From positions 121,608,562-121,672,561 of the forward strand of contig NC_134367.1 of NCBI RefSeq assembly GCF_035582795.1: a stretch of DNA of 64,000 bases. Direction: 5' to 3'. This DNA is from Mycteria americana (Eukaryota; Chordata; Aves; Ciconiiformes; Ciconiidae). Under the pieces are notes generated by a model. The model was not told the origin of the DNA. It saw only the letters and a list, made by a program, of their open reading frames with translations, and searched no databases. A program made the position numbers and the translations under genes. Shown here one piece after another: positions 8,195 through 21,918 of the stretch. Numbering within the stretch: the stretch's first letter is position 1; each line of letters starts with the position of its first letter.

Positions 8195-11100
8195 CTACCC
8201 GCCTCTGTCTTTTTGGAGGTATTTTGCGGGCATTTTGTTCCACGAAGCCCGTGCCTCGTGCGTTTGAGAAGCAACCTTGCCCGTTTTCCTTACTATGGAT
8301 CGTCCCGGCGGGTGGAGGAATAACCCAAACGCGCAGCAGCTCCGCTGCCAGGCAGAGGCACAGCAGCGACTTGGCCTCAGCAGGAACTCCCCTCCTACAG
8401 CAGACACGCTGTCCCAGTCTTTGGGGACCTGACACACCTCTCCCGTTTCACGCTCCACCACCGTATCGCCGCCAGCTTCTCCGAGGACGCCGAGCAGAGA
8501 AGGGGCCGCATGGGGCAAGGCTTCTGCCTGGTGCTCGCTGTGGGCAGGGACTGCAGGGACGCTTTGCTCTTCCAAAGGCAGATCTAGAAAGGAAAAGCAC
8601 GTGCAGCAAAGTGACTTCTGGGAAGGAAACAACAGCTCAAGCAAAACCCACCCGAAGCCCTACTCCACCTCTCTTTTCAGCCCTCTGACGCCCAGCCTGC
8701 AGGCTGCAGCTCACCTCGCGGAGCAAACCGTTCATGCCCCGAGAGGCCGTGGGCAAAGAGATGCCACGGGGCAAGCGGGGCTGAGAGGACGACGCTCGAT
8801 GCCCAGCCCCGCCAGAAACGACGCTGAGGTTTCTGGCGTCCCAAGCCCCAGCCTGTGACAACCCTCCGTCCCTCCTCTTACCTCTGGATCTCTCCGGGGG
8901 GGCTGGAGACTCCTCGGCTGCTGCACAGGAAAGCTCAGCTGTCTCCTCCCCAAAGAGCTGCCTGCAGTTCTCCATCAGAAACTCCAGCAGCACCTTCACC
9001 TGCACACATCAAAGCCTTGCTCTCAAGGCAGCTGCCTGAAAAGGGAGCAAGCAGCCTTTCCCGCTCCTGACTCTTGCTTCTGCACACAAGGCTGTGGCTG
9101 TGGGGCTGCTCTTGCCGGCAGCCACCCCGCCAGCGTTTGCTCCAGGGAGGAGGCATCCCGAGACACCTCTGAGCAGCCAAGCTCTCATGGGCCGCCAAGG
9201 CTGCAGCCGGCTGGTCGATCCAGCGTACCTTCTCGGCCACCTGCAGCATGGCCTCCAGCGGGAGCAGGTCCTCGTTGGCTGGGCTCAGGAGGTTTGGCCC
9301 AACGCAGATGGCCAGGTTGCTGCAGCTCATCCTGCTGGTGGCTGCGTTGCGGCCGATGTGCTGCAGGAGGGACAGCAGCCGCTTCAGGAGGAGGAGGTTG
9401 GCGGCAGGCAACTTCTCGGCCACCCTGAGGGAACAGGAACACGAGGCTCATAAAGCAGACGTTGCCCACCGCCGTCCCCCAGGCTCGCCCGAGGCAGGTG
9501 GGAGCCAGCGGCTGTGTTGCGCAGCTTGCCAGGGGCTCTCAGCCGGCGGTCAGGGCTCCTGCTCAACAGGCAGGCTGCTGCCCACGCTTACGCTTTCAGC
9601 TCTTCGATCTTCTCCTCCTCGCTGCTCTTCTGCATGGCCGCCATCCAGTCCTCGTAGAGGTCGTTGACGAGCAGCTTGGAGGGGATGCTTCGCAGGAAGT
9701 CCTGCAAGGCCGAGGGCTCCAGCTGAGCCTTTGAGCGCTCCAGGCCAGGCAGGAGCTCCTCCAGCTGCAGGTCAGAAGCGCTCACCTTCAAGATGACGGC
9801 CAGCAGCAGCGCCGGCTGGCTTCCCAGGTCCACGTCTGCGCCGCGGTCCAGGGCCTCCCGCAGCTCCCGAAGCGCTGTCCCGCTGGCAGCTCTGCGGAAT
9901 ATGCCCTCCGTGGAGGGCCCTTCCCGCTGCAGGACAGCCAGCAGCTCCTGCAGGAGAGGCAGGAGGACAGTTGCTTGCCTGAGGAGCTGCCTTGCAACGG
10001 CGGTGGCCAGAGCACTGCCCCAGACCTGGCTCCTTGCTGGGGGCGAAGAGCCCCATGCCCCGTGGCCGGAGCTCCTGGGGACACCCACCGCCTCTGCGGA
10101 GCAGCCCGAGGGAGGGCTGGCTGGGGACGCCCTGTCCAGGACGGCATACCTGGATGGGCTGGGGCAGCGTGCCGTCCTCCCCGCAGAGGGCTGCCAGGGG
10201 CTGGCCGAAGAGCGCCCTGCCGCGGCCGCAGCCCGCCTGCCCGGGTGCCTGGGCAGCGTGCGGGCTCCGCCGCAGAGCAAAGGGCCAGGGCAGCCCCCTC
10301 CTCCTCCTCCTGCTGCTCCCTCCTGCTGCAAAGGAAAACAGAGCAAGAGCCCCTCAATGGAGAGCACCAGGCCAGCGCTCCCGCAGCCTGCCCTGCCCTG
10401 CCCTGCCCTGCCTGCCGCGCGGTGCTGAGCGGTGCGGCAGGACGGGCAGGGAGCCGGCAGCTGGGACCGTGGCTGCGGCTCAGCGGCTCTGGCTCGCAGG
10501 CTCCTGAGAGCCGGCGTGCCACCAGGACAGCCTGGCCCAGCCCTCGCCCTGCCCTCCTCCACGCTGTGGGCAGCAGCAGCAGAGGCTGCGTGTCCCCGCA
10601 CAACCACGTCCAGCGGCCGCTGCCCAGCGGGTGTCCTTGCTCCTGCGGCTGCCGTCCTCCCTTGGGCTGCCCAACCTGCATGGCGACACTCAAGGGACAA
10701 GTGAGCACACATGAACCGCTTGCAGGAAGTTGCCTTTCTTTCCAAAACTCACCTGGTGAGCGGCAAAGTCCCCCTCCGTTGCCAGACGGGAGCGGTGGAG
10801 GCCCTTGCTTGGGATCAGCCTGCAAGAACCAGGCTGCGCTTAGGGAGCAGCCCTGCAGCAGAAAGGGCCACCCACGAGCTGCCACCCGGCACCAGCGGCC
10901 TGAGCGTGGCACAGCTGGGACTCTCTGCCCTCCCAGGCTCTCTGCCCCGCGCGGCGGGTTTCCTCCCAGCGCCGCCAGCGAGGACGTGCCGGCGTTCCTG
11001 GTGGCTGCCCAAGCCTCTCCGCTCCCCGAGTGGCTCCGCGGGACCCTCCCTCCCTCCCTCCCACACAAGCTCACCCCACTCGCCGCACATCCCTGGCACC

Positions 11101-12585
11101 CCGGCACAGCCAGAGGCGGGTGAAAGGCAGCCATTCTCACCTCTGCCTGGCCCTCCATCAGCCTCTCCAGGCTCCTGGCGCTGACTGTCCTCCACTGGGC
11201 AAGAGAGAAGGAGTGCAAGAAGGTGAGCAGCCATGCCTCTGCTGCTGGGCTGGAGGAGCAGCGCTCGGGGGCAGAGCCCACGCCAGAGAGACACTCACGG
11301 CGTGGCGGCGGCTCAGCTCCTTCTCGAGGAGTTTGAGCGAGGGCAGTCGCGTCACTCGGGCTCTCTTGGCTCCTTCTGGTGTCCTGTGCACCGGCAAGGG
11401 ACAGGCGGAGAGCAGGCTGAGCCCCGAGCCGCCTCTTCTCTCCTGCCGGGCATCTCTGCCCGAGAGCTGCCCGCAGCCGCAGGGGCACCTCTCCCCAGCT
11501 GGGGAGCTGTGTTCCCCCCTCCGGCTGCGCCTGGAGCATCCCCCCGGCTTACCCCAGCAGTGTGCCCAGCCACAGCTCCTTCAGCGCCCGGGAGCTGCAG
11601 AAAGAGAGGAGCGACAGCCTCAGGCCCCGCTGCCCCCCAGCCCGTGGGCAGAGGCGGGCGCCTGCGCAGCCCTGCCCCGTGGGGAAGGACGGACACAGGG
11701 GCAGGACGAAGCCCCGTGGGGCAGGACAGAGGCGCTGCCCGAGCCCTGGCTGCCTCTGTCCTGCCAGAGCAGCCGCTTTTGCCCTTCCCTTCTGGGGAGC
11801 CAAAGGTGACCAGGGGCTGCAGGACATGGAAATGCCCCCGTCCCTCCCTGCCGGCGTGCTGCCTGCTCCCTGCCCGGGCTCTGCACGGAGGGCAGAGGCC
11901 ATTCGCACCATGGCGTGGCCATGCTTAGGAACCTCTCCTGCCCGGCCGTGGGACGCGGCACCACGACTCACCCAAAATCGGCAATGCAGGAGCCGGTGGG
12001 CCAGACGAAGATGAGGGTGGTCCTGTCCTCGTCGCCGCCTGCCTCCTCTTCTTCCTCCCCCGCCGCCTCCTTCCCGCCGCTCAGCACCCACAGCTGGTCC
12101 AGGGCCAGGCGGAGCTGTGGGCGCAGGCTGGTGCCACCTCTGCAGAGAGGAGAGGCAGGCGGTGGGCTGGAGGTGGGCTCCTTGGGGACCCCCGGGCAGA
12201 GCCCTGCCCCCCAGCTGCCACTGGGAGGGACGTGGGTGCATCCAGCACCAGGGTCCCGGGGCCGGGGGCTGGTGCCGGGCTGCCCCTGCCCTGGGGCCAG
12301 GGCCGGAGATGGGGGAAAGGCAGCTGGGCTCTGCGGCTCTTACTGCAACTTGGCCATCAGCAGTTCCTCTCGGAGGAGGAGAAGGCGCCTCTCGCTCCTC
12401 TTGCGGCCCCGGCTCAGCCGCACGTCCGCGCTCAGCACCGGCTCGATGTCGGTGAGAGCCTCCCTGCAGAGCAGAGAGCGGCGGGCATGAGAAATGCCGC
12501 TGCCGTGGGGCCCGGCCGTGCCCGCGCGTCCCCGAGCCGCGGGGGGAGCCCACCTGGAGCCGCAGCAGCAGTTGGCCTGGCCCAT
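8195..12585 (-). CDS. ARHGAP20/TAGAP-like RhoGAP, copy 2 (haplotype B, longer tail)
   Basis: Same 13-exon structure as copy 1, with every exon shifted by +7367 and the same protein through exon 12. The exon-13 stop of copy 1 is CGA here (8300-8302), so the frame runs 35 codons further, through RSIVRKTGKV… to YLQKDRGG, and stops at 8195. Predicted length is 572 residues. The RhoGAP arginine finger, the PH motifs and the MGQANCCC start are all intact. Whether the longer tail is translated depends on whether the downstream alternative splice is used. Confidence 0.83.
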
Positions 12586-14551
12586 CCCGCCCGGGACAGC
12601 AGGACCCTCGCCCTGCACCAAGGACGCGGCCCGGACGGCGACGGCGAGGACGGGAAGCGGGGTGCCGATGCCGGTGGCGGTGGCGGTGGCGGGGCAGCGC
12701 TGCTGGGCCGGATCCTGCCTCCTCCCAGCGCTGCTGCGTGCCAGCACAGCTCCGTCCTGCTGTCTCTGGTGGCCGTTGGCTCCAAGTGCCCAACATTCCG
12801 AGGCCAACGGAAAGTGGGAGGGGCCCTGGGGGGGCACTGGGCTGGGGGTTCTCTCCAGTATGGCCGTGTCCGTCTTGCACTGGGGAGCCCAGAAGAGCAG
12901 GAGGCAGCAGCGGGGAAGGACCACCTGCCCCCACCTGCTGGCAATGCCCCTTGCCATGGGGTTCACCGCCGGTTCCTGGCCTCCAACTAGACTCGGTGCC
13001 ACCGGTCAGCACCCTCTGGGCCCGGCCGCTCGGCCACTTTTCCATCCACTGCACTGCTCCTCAGCCCACGTGCTGGTTGCTTTCTCGCACTCCTCAGGCA
13101 CATCTCCCCTTTGGCGCGGCCTCACAAGCCCATCTGCCAGCTCCCTCAGCACTTGAGGGTGCACCCCATGGGGGCCCGGCAGGGACCTGTGCATCTCCAC
13201 TTTGCTTAAGCGTTCTCTAATGTAGGGAAGCGTTCTCTGGCCGAGCGAAGGTCAGGGGAGTTTCAAGACGGAGCAACATAAGTCCTGAAATGGGACCGTA
13301 TGATGAGCTTAATCATGACACGGCTTCACAGGAGCTGGGATGGGGCTATGTTTTGCATCTGTGCGGAAAACAGCCTTGATAAGGCAGGGATGTGTTAGTG
13401 ATGGCCGGGCAGGGCTTGCACTCGCCAAGGGCTTTCCTGCTCCTCAGAGTGCCCCGCCAGCGAGCAGGCTGGGGGTGCACAAGACGCTGGGAGGGGACAC
13501 AGCGGGGACATCTGACCCCAACCGACCAAAGGGATATCCCACGCCAGACGACGCCGTGCTCAGCAAGAAAAGTGGGGGGCGGAGGTTTGGCGGGGGCTGC
13601 CCTTGCTCGGGGACTGCCTGGGCATCGGTCGGTTGGTGGAGAGCAATGCCTTTCCTTTGCATCCCTTGTTTTTCTCGGGCTTTGTTTTCCTCTCTCTTTC
13701 TTCTTTCTGGGTTTTCGTTTGCTTACCTTTTTGCCTTTGTTGATTATAAAACTGTCTTTACCTCAACACACGAGTTTTCTCCCGTTTGCCCTTCTGATTC
13801 TCCCCCTGCCCCCCGCTGCGGAGGAGCGAGCGAGCGGCTGTGTGGTGCTGAGCTGACGGCCAGGGTTAAACCACAGCAGCCTGTGAGCAAAAGAGTTACC
13901 TACCGACGGTGAGAGTGCTCGTCCTTCCTCCTCCGTCATGCTGTGGGCATCCCCTGTATCACACCTGGATGCACGAAAGCCTCAGCCCTCCGGCTGCTGC
14001 TGCAGTCGCTTCCAAAGCTTTTTGGTTGAGCGGACGCATTGCCACCACCCAGCGTGGAAGTTAATCTCTGCCATTGCCATGAGTTAGGGGGGTCTGAGGA
14101 AACGGCCCGACAATGAGTGTGCAAGGAGGATGGCTGCAGGGGACAGCAAGCTGCAGGGGACGGTGGCTGCATAAGGAAGGACCTTTAGCCCTTCCTGGCC
14201 ACCGTGCCCTGCCTACGTCTTGCCCTTGCTCTGACCTCACGGCGCCGCTCCTCGGAGGTACCCAAAACTCGCCAGGACGTGGTCCTGGGTAACCTGCTCT
14301 AGGTGAGCCTGCTTGAGCAGAGGGCTTGGACCAGATGACCGCCGCCGGTCCCTTCCGGCCTCCACCCTCCTGTGTGACTCCCTGCTTTGCTTTCGCTCCT
14401 AAAGCACCTCAGCTCAGCCCTGATGCCCGCTGGAAAGCAGGCTGGGACAAGGGCCCATGCCAAACTCCCCCCCGACCATTCATCACAAAACAACAGCTCC
14501 CCGCTCCACAATATCCTACGGCAGACACAGTCAGAAGAGAGAAAAGATGGT
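12586..14551. other. Spacer 2 between RhoGAP copies 2 and 3
   Basis: No gene. It contains the CR1 RT fragment (minus, 13038-13221), the ERV LTR fragment (plus, 13327-13875) and the CR1 3' end (plus, 14252-14383). Haplotype beta: GTGCTCAGC, GCTTACC, GCCACCACC and seven C's. Confidence 0.8.
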
Positions 14552-15665
14552 TTTATTGTGGACATCAGCTGTGGGGGCCCAGCAGTCACAGCGGTTCGGC
14601 CAGCACAGAAGGAATCAGCACCTGCAACGCCAGAGTCAGAAAGCTCTGATCAATCCATAAAGGCAGGAAGAGGCAGGACTGTGTCCCCCTCTCTTTGGGC
14701 AACACAGCTGGCAAGGAATGTTCATAGCCCAGAAGAGAGAGCTATTGCCGGCATGGCCTACGGCAGGGCTCTGGCGCCTGATCCCCATGGGTAATGCTCG
14801 GCGAGACCTGTGCGCGTGCAGAGGTGCGCAGCGCCCCGGTGCCACGCGGCAGGGCTCCGTCGGGAGCCCCTGGGGAGCTGCCGCGGAGTGCTTGCCAAAG
14901 CCTGCGCAGCACCCTCCCTCGCCGTCCCTTGCCAGCGAGTTGCACTGACTTAGAGCAGTGTTGCGAGCGGGGCAGCAGAGCCTGGTACGCACCTGGGCTT
15001 CCTGCCCTTCTGCACCTTCCTGCGTCTTTCCCGTCGTCCGTCCCCCAAAGCTTTTCCTCTCTTCCTCCTCTTCTTTTCTGCGCGCCTTTCACTCTCCTCT
15101 GCCCAGGCCTGTTTTCTCTTTCCATTTCTTCTCTTTTCCTTGTCCTGGGCAGAGCCTGCAAACCTTTCCATCCCACAGCGGTATTAGCCAGGGAAAGCCA
15201 CGATCCACTGGAATCGGTTCTGATTTGAACCAAAGCGCGCTCATTTTACCTTCCGTCCTCTGAAAGGCTCGCCAGCTCTTCTGGGTGCCCCAGGGAGTCT
15301 GCCGCGCTCCCGGGGGTGCTTGGAAGCAAAGCTGGAGGTGCCTGCAAGAGAAATGTTGGAGTTGGCAGGTGGCAAGAGATGACCTGGAGCGGTAAGCGCC
15401 TGTTTGCCAACTTGCTGCCTTAGCTCTCCAGGGGAGATCCCTTTGGCTGGTTTGCATCAGCCGCACTTTGCACAGTCCCCCCCCCCGGAACCCCCCCTGT
15501 GCAGACTTGGTGAAGCTCTGACAAAGTAAGACCTGAGCAAAAGCCTGCTGAAGTCGCCAGCTACCCGCCTCTGTCTTTTTGGAGGTATTTTGCGGGCATT
15601 TTGTTCCACGAAGCCCGTGCCTCGTGCGTTTGAGAAGCAACCTTGCCCGTTTTCCTTACTATGGG

Positions 15666-18600
15666 TCATCCCGGCGGGTGGAGGAATAACCCAAACACGC
15701 AGCAGCTCCGCTGCCAGGCAGAGGCACAGCAGCGACTTGGCCTCAGCAGGAACTCCCCTCCTACAGCAGACACGCTGTCCCAGTCTTTGGGGACCTGACA
15801 CACCTCTCCCGTTTCACGCTCCACCACCGTATCGCCGCCAGCTTCTCCGAGGACGCCGAGCAGAGAAGGGGCCGCATGGGGCAAGGCTTCTGCCTGGTGC
15901 TCGCTGTGGGCAGGGACTGCAGGGACGCTTTGCTCTTCCAAAGGCAGATCTAGAAAGGAAAAGCACGTGCAGCAAAGTGACTTCTGGGAAGGAAACAACA
16001 GCTCAAGCAAAACCCACCCGAAGCCCTACTCCACCTCTCTTTTCAGCCCTCTGACGCCCAGCCTGCAGGCTGCAGCTCACCTCGCGGAGCAAACCGTTCA
16101 TGCCCCGAGAGGCCGTGGGCAAAGAGATGCCACGGGGCAAGCGGGGCTGAGAGGACGACGCTCGATGCCCAGCCCCGCCAGAAACGACGCTGAGGTTTCT
16201 GGCGTCCCAAGCCCCAGCCTGTGACAACCCTCCGTCCCTCCTCTTACCTCTGGATCTCTCCGGGGGGGCTGGAGACTCCTCGGCTGCTGCACAGGAAAGC
16301 TCAGCTGTCTCCTCCCCAAAGAGCTGCCTGCAGTTCTCCATCAGAAACTCCAGCAGCACCTTCACCTGCACACATCAAAGCCTTGCTCTCAAGGCAGCTG
16401 CCTGAAAAGGGAGCAAGCAGCCTTTCCCGCTCCTGACTCTTGCTTCTGCACACAAGGCTGTGGCTGTGGGGCTGCTCTTGCCGGCAGCCACCCCGCCAGC
16501 GTTTGCTCCAGGGAGGAGGCATCCCGAGACACCTCTGAGCAGCCAAGCTCTCATGGGCCGCCAAGGCTGCAGCCGGCTGGTCGATCCAGCGTACCTTCTC
16601 GGCCACCTGCAGCATGGCCTCCAGCGGGAGCAGGTCCTCGTTGGCTGGGCTCAGGAGGTTTGGCCCAACGCAGATGGCCAGGTTGCTGCAGCTCATCCTG
16701 CTGGTGGCTGCGTTGCGGCCGATGTGCTGCAGGAGGGACAGCAGCCGCTTCAGGAGGAGGAGGTTGGCGGCAGGCAACTTCTCGGCCACCCTGAGGGAAC
16801 AGGAACACGAGGCTCATAAAGCAGACGTTGCCCACCGCCGTCCCCCAGGCTCGCCCGAGGCAGGTGGGAGCCAGCGGCTGTGTTGCGCAGCTTGCCAGGG
16901 GCTCTCAGCCGGCGGTCAGGGCTCCTGCTCAACAGGCAGGCTGCTGCCCACGCTTACGCTTTCAGCTCTTCGATCTTCTCCTCCTCGCTGCTCTTCTGCA
17001 TGGCCGCCATCCAGTCCTCGTAGAGGTCGTTGACGAGCAGCTTGGAGGGGATGCTTCGCAGGAAGTCCTGCAAGGCCGAGGGCTCCAGCTGAGCCTTTGA
17101 GCGCTCCAGGCCAGGCAGGAGCTCCTCCAGCTGCAGGTCAGAAGCGCTCACCTTCAAGATGACGGCCAGCAGCAGCGCCGGCTGGCTTCCCAGGTCCACG
17201 TCTGCGCCGCGGTCCAGGGCCTCCCGCAGCTCCCGAAGCGCTGTCCCGCTGGCAGCTCTGCGGAATATGCCCTCCGTGGAGGGCCCTTCCCGCTGCAGGA
17301 CAGCCAGCAGCTCCTGCAGGAGAGGCAGGAGGACAGTTGCTTGCCTGAGGAGCTGCCTTGCAACGGCGGTGGCCAGAGCACTGCCCCAGACCTGGCTCCT
17401 TGCTGGGGGCGAAGAGCCCCATGCCCCGTGGCCGGAGCTCCTGGGGACACCCACCGCCTCTGCGGAGCAGCCCGAGGGAGGGCTGGCTGGGGACGCCCTG
17501 TCCAGGACGGCATACCTGGATGGGCTGGGGCAGCGTGCCGTCCTCCCCGCAGAGGGCTGCCAGGGGCTGGCCGAAGAGCGCCCTGCCGCGGCCGCAGCCC
17601 GCCTGCCCGGGTGCCTGGGCAGCGTGCGGGCTCCGCCGCAGAGCAAAGGGCCAGGGCAGCCCCCTCCTCCTCCTCCTGCTGCTCCCTCCTGCTGCAAAGG
17701 AAAACAGAGCAAGAGCCCCTCAATGGAGAGCACCAGGCCAGCGCTCCCGCAGCCTGCCCTGCCCTGCCCTGCCCTGCCTGCCGCGCGGTGCTGAGCGGTG
17801 CGGCAGGACGGGCAGGGAGCCGGCAGCTGGGACCGTGGCTGCGGCTCAGCGGCTCTGGCTCGCAGGCTCCTGAGAGCCGGCGTGCCACCAGGACAGCCTG
17901 GCCCAGCCCTCGCCCTGCCCTCCTCCACGCTGTGGGCAGCAGCAGCAGAGGCTGCGTGTCCCCGCACAACCACGTCCAGCGGCCGCTGCCCAGCGGGTGT
18001 CCTTGCTCCTGCGGCTGCCGTCCTCCCTTGGGCTGCCCAACCTGCATGGCGACACTCAAGGGACAAGTGAGCACACATGAACCGCTTGCAGGAAGTTGCC
18101 TTTCTTTCCAAAACTCACCTGGTGAGCGGCAAAGTCCCCCTCCGTTGCCAGACGGGAGCGGTGGAGGCCCTTGCTTGGGATCAGCCTGCAAGAACCAGGC
18201 TGCGCTTAGGGAGCAGCCCTGCAGCAGAAAGGGCCACCCACGAGCTGCCACCCGGCACCAGCGGCCTGAGCGTGGCACAGCTGGGACTCTCTGCCCTCCC
18301 AGGCTCTCTGCCCCGCGCGGCGGGTTTCCTCCCAGCGCCGCCAGCGAGGACGTGCCGGCGTTCCTGGTGGCTGCCCAAGCCTCTCCGCTCCCCGAGTGGC
18401 TCCGCGGGACCCTCCCTCCCTCCCTCCCACACAAGCTCACCCCACTCGCCGCACATCCCTGGCACCCCGGCACAGCCAGAGGCGGGTGAAAGGCAGCCAT
18501 TCTCACCTCTGCCTGGCCCTCCATCAGCCTCTCCAGGCTCCTGGCGCTGACTGTCCTCCACTGGGCAAGAGAGAAGGAGTGCAAGAAGGTGAGCAGCCAT

Positions 18601-19951
18601 GCCTCTGCTGCTGGGCTGGAGGAGCAGCGCTCGGGGGCAGAGCCCACGCCAGAGAGACACTCACGGCGTGGCGGCGGCTCAGCTCCTTCTCGAGGAGTTT
18701 GAGCGAGGGCAGTCGCGTCACTCGGGCTCTCTTGGCTCCTTCTGGTGTCCTGTGCACCGGCAAGGGACAGGCGGAGAGCAGGCTGAGCCCCGAGCCGCCT
18801 CTTCTCTCCTGCCGGGCATCTCTGCCCGAGAGCTGCCCGCAGCCGCAGGGGCACCTCTCCCCAGCTGGGGAGCTGTGTTCCCCCCTCCGGCTGCGCCTGG
18901 AGCATCCCCCCGGCTTACCCCAGCAGTGTGCCCAGCCACAGCTCCTTCAGCGCCCGGGAGCTGCAGAAAGAGAGGAGCGACAGCCTCAGGCCCCGCTGCC
19001 CCCCAGCCCGTGGGCAGAGGCGGGCGCCTGCGCAGCCCTGCCCCGTGGGGAAGGACGGACACAGGGGCAGGACGAAGCCCCGTGGGGCAGGACAGAGGCG
19101 CTGCCCGAGCCCTGGCTGCCTCTGTCCTGCCAGAGCAGCCGCTTTTGCCCTTCCCTTCTGGGGAGCCAAAGGTGACCAGGGGCTGCAGGACATGGAAATG
19201 CCCCCGTCCCTCCCTGCCGGCGTGCTGCCTGCTCCCTGCCCGGGCTCTGCACGGAGGGCAGAGGCCATTCGCACCATGGCGTGGCCATGCTTAGGAACCT
19301 CTCCTGCCCGGCCGTGGGACGCGGCACCACGACTCACCCAAAATCGGCAATGCAGGAGCCGGTGGGCCAGACGAAGATGAGGGTGGTCCTGTCCTCGTCG
19401 CCGCCTGCCTCCTCTTCTTCCTCCCCCGCCGCCTCCTTCCCGCCGCTCAGCACCCACAGCTGGTCCAGGGCCAGGCGGAGCTGTGGGCGCAGGCTGGTGC
19501 CACCTCTGCAGAGAGGAGAGGCAGGCGGTGGGCTGGAGGTGGGCTCCTTGGGGACCCCCGGGCAGAGCCCTGCCCCCCAGCTGCCACTGGGAGGGACGTG
19601 GGTGCATCCAGCACCAGGGTCCCGGGGCCGGGGGCTGGTGCCGGGCTGCCCCTGCCCTGGGGCCAGGGCCGGAGATGGGGGAAAGGCAGCTGGGCTCTGC
19701 GGCTCTTACTGCAACTTGGCCATCAGCAGTTCCTCTCGGAGGAGGAGAAGGCGCCTCTCGCTCCTCTTGCGGCCCCGGCTCAGCCGCACGTCCGCGCTCA
19801 GCACCGGCTCGATGTCGGTGAGAGCCTCCCTGCAGAGCAGAGAGCGGCGGGCATGAGAAATGCCGCTGCCGTGGGGCCCGGCCGTGCCCGCGCGTCCCCG
19901 AGCCGCGGGGGGAGCCCACCTGGAGCCGCAGCAGCAGTTGGCCTGGCCCAT
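15666..19951 (-). CDS. ARHGAP20/TAGAP-like RhoGAP, copy 3 (haplotype A)
   Basis: Every exon of copy 1 recurs at +14733, with identical splice sites and an identical 537-residue product ending at the TGA at 15666-15668. It is followed by an alpha-type spacer like that of copy 1, so copies 1-2 and 3-4 look like a duplicated dimer. PolyA signal at 14552-14557 on the minus strand. Confidence 0.84.
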
Positions 19952-21918
19952 CCCGCCCGGGACAGCAGGACCCTCGCCCTGCACCAAGGACGCGGCCCGG
20001 ACGGCGACGGCGAGGACGGGAAGCGGGGTGCCGATGCCGGTGGCGGTGGCGGTGGCGGGGCAGCGCTGCTGGGCCGGATCCTGCCTCCTCCCAGCGCTGC
20101 TGCGTGCCAGCACAGCTCCGTCCTGCTGTCTCTGGTGGCCGTTGGCTCCAAGTGCCCAACATTCCGAGGCCAACGGAAAGTGGGAGGGGCCCTGGGGGGG
20201 CACTGGGCTGGGGGTTCTCTCCAGTATGGCCGTGTCCGTCTTGCACTGGGGAGCCCAGAAGAGCAGGAGGCAGCAGCGGGGAAGGACCACCTGCCCCCAC
20301 CTGCTGGCAATGCCCCTTGCCATGGGGTTCACCGCCGGTTCCTGGCCTCCAACTAGACTCGGTGCCACCGGTCAGCACCCTCTGGGCCCGGCCGCTCGGC
20401 CACTTTTCCATCCACTGCACTGCTCCTCAGCCCACGTGCTGGTTGCTTTCTCGCACTCCTCAGGCACATCTCCCCTTTGGCGCGGCCTCACAAGCCCATC
20501 TGCCAGCTCCCTCAGCACTTGAGGGTGCACCCCATGGGGGCCCGGCAGGGACCTGTGCATCTCCACTTTGCTTAAGCGTTCTCTAATGTAGGGAAGCGTT
20601 CTCTGGCCGAGCGAAGGTCAGGGGAGTTTCAAGACGGAGCAACATAAGTCCTGAAATGGGACCGTATGATGAGCTTAATCATGACACGGCTTCACAGGAG
20701 CTGGGATGGGGCTATGTTTTGCATCTGTGCGGAAAACAGCCTTGATAAGGCAGGGATGTGTTAGTGATGGCCGGGCAGGGCTTGCACTCGCCAAGGGCTT
20801 TCCTGCTCCTCAGAGTGCCCCGCCAGCGAGCAGGCTGGGGGTGCACAAGACGCTGGGAGGGGACACAGCGGGGACATCTGACCCCAACCGACCAAAGGGA
20901 TATCCCACGCCAGACGACGCCGCGCTCAGCAAGAAAAGTGGGGGGCGGAGGTTTGGCGGGGGCTGCCCTTGCTCGGGGACTGCCTGGGCATCGGTCGGTT
21001 GGTGGAGAGCAATGCCTTTCCTTTGCATCCCTTGTTTTTCTCGGGCTTTGTTTTCCTCTCTCTTTCTTCTTTGTGGGTTTTCGTTTGCTTATCTTTTTGC
21101 CTTTGTTGATTATAAAACTGTCTTTACCTCAACACACGAGTTTTCTCCCGTTTGCCCTTCTGATTCTCCCCCTGCCCCCCGCTGCGGAGGAGCGAGCGAG
21201 CGGCTGTGTGGTGCTGAGCTGACGGCCAGGGTTAAACCACAGCAGCCTGTGAGCAAAAGAGTTACCTACCGACGGTGAGAGTGCTCGTCCTTCCTCCTCC
21301 GTCATGCTGTGGGCATCCCCTGTATCACACCTGGATGCACGAAAGCCTCAGCCCTCCGGCTGCTGCTGCAGTCGCTTCCAAAGCTTTTTGGTTGAGCGGA
21401 CGCATTGCTACCACCCAGCGTGGAAGTTAATCTCTGCCATTGCCATGAGTTAGGGGGGTCTGAGGAAACGGCCCGACAATGAGTGTGCAAGGAGGATGGC
21501 TGCAGGGGACAGCAAGCTGCAGGGGACGGTGGCTGCATAAGGAAGGACCTTTAGCCCTTCCTGGCCACCGTGCCCTGCCTACGTCTTGCCCTTGCTCTGA
21601 CCTCACGGCGCCGCTCCTCGGAGGTACCCAAAACTCGCCAGGACGTGGTCCTGGGTAACCTGCTCTAGGTGAGCCTGCTTGAGCAGAGGGCTTGGACCAG
21701 ATGACCGCCGCCGGTCCCTTCCGGCCTCCACCCTCCTGTGTGACTCCCTGCTTTGCTTTCGCTCCTAAAGCACCTCAGCTCAGCCCTGATGCCCGCTGGA
21801 AAGCAGGCTGGGACAAGGGCCCATGCCAAACTCCCCCCCCGACCATTCATCACAAAACAACAGCTCCCCGCTCCACAATATCCTACGGCAGACACAGTCA
21901 GAAGAGAGAAAAGATGGT
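19952..21918. other. Spacer 3 between RhoGAP copies 3 and 4
   Basis: No gene. It contains the CR1 RT fragment (minus, 20404-20587), the LTR fragment (plus, 20693-21241) and the CR1 3' end (plus, 21618-21749). Alpha haplotype, with a private C-to-G change in the LTR (CTTTGTGGG near 21070). Confidence 0.8.
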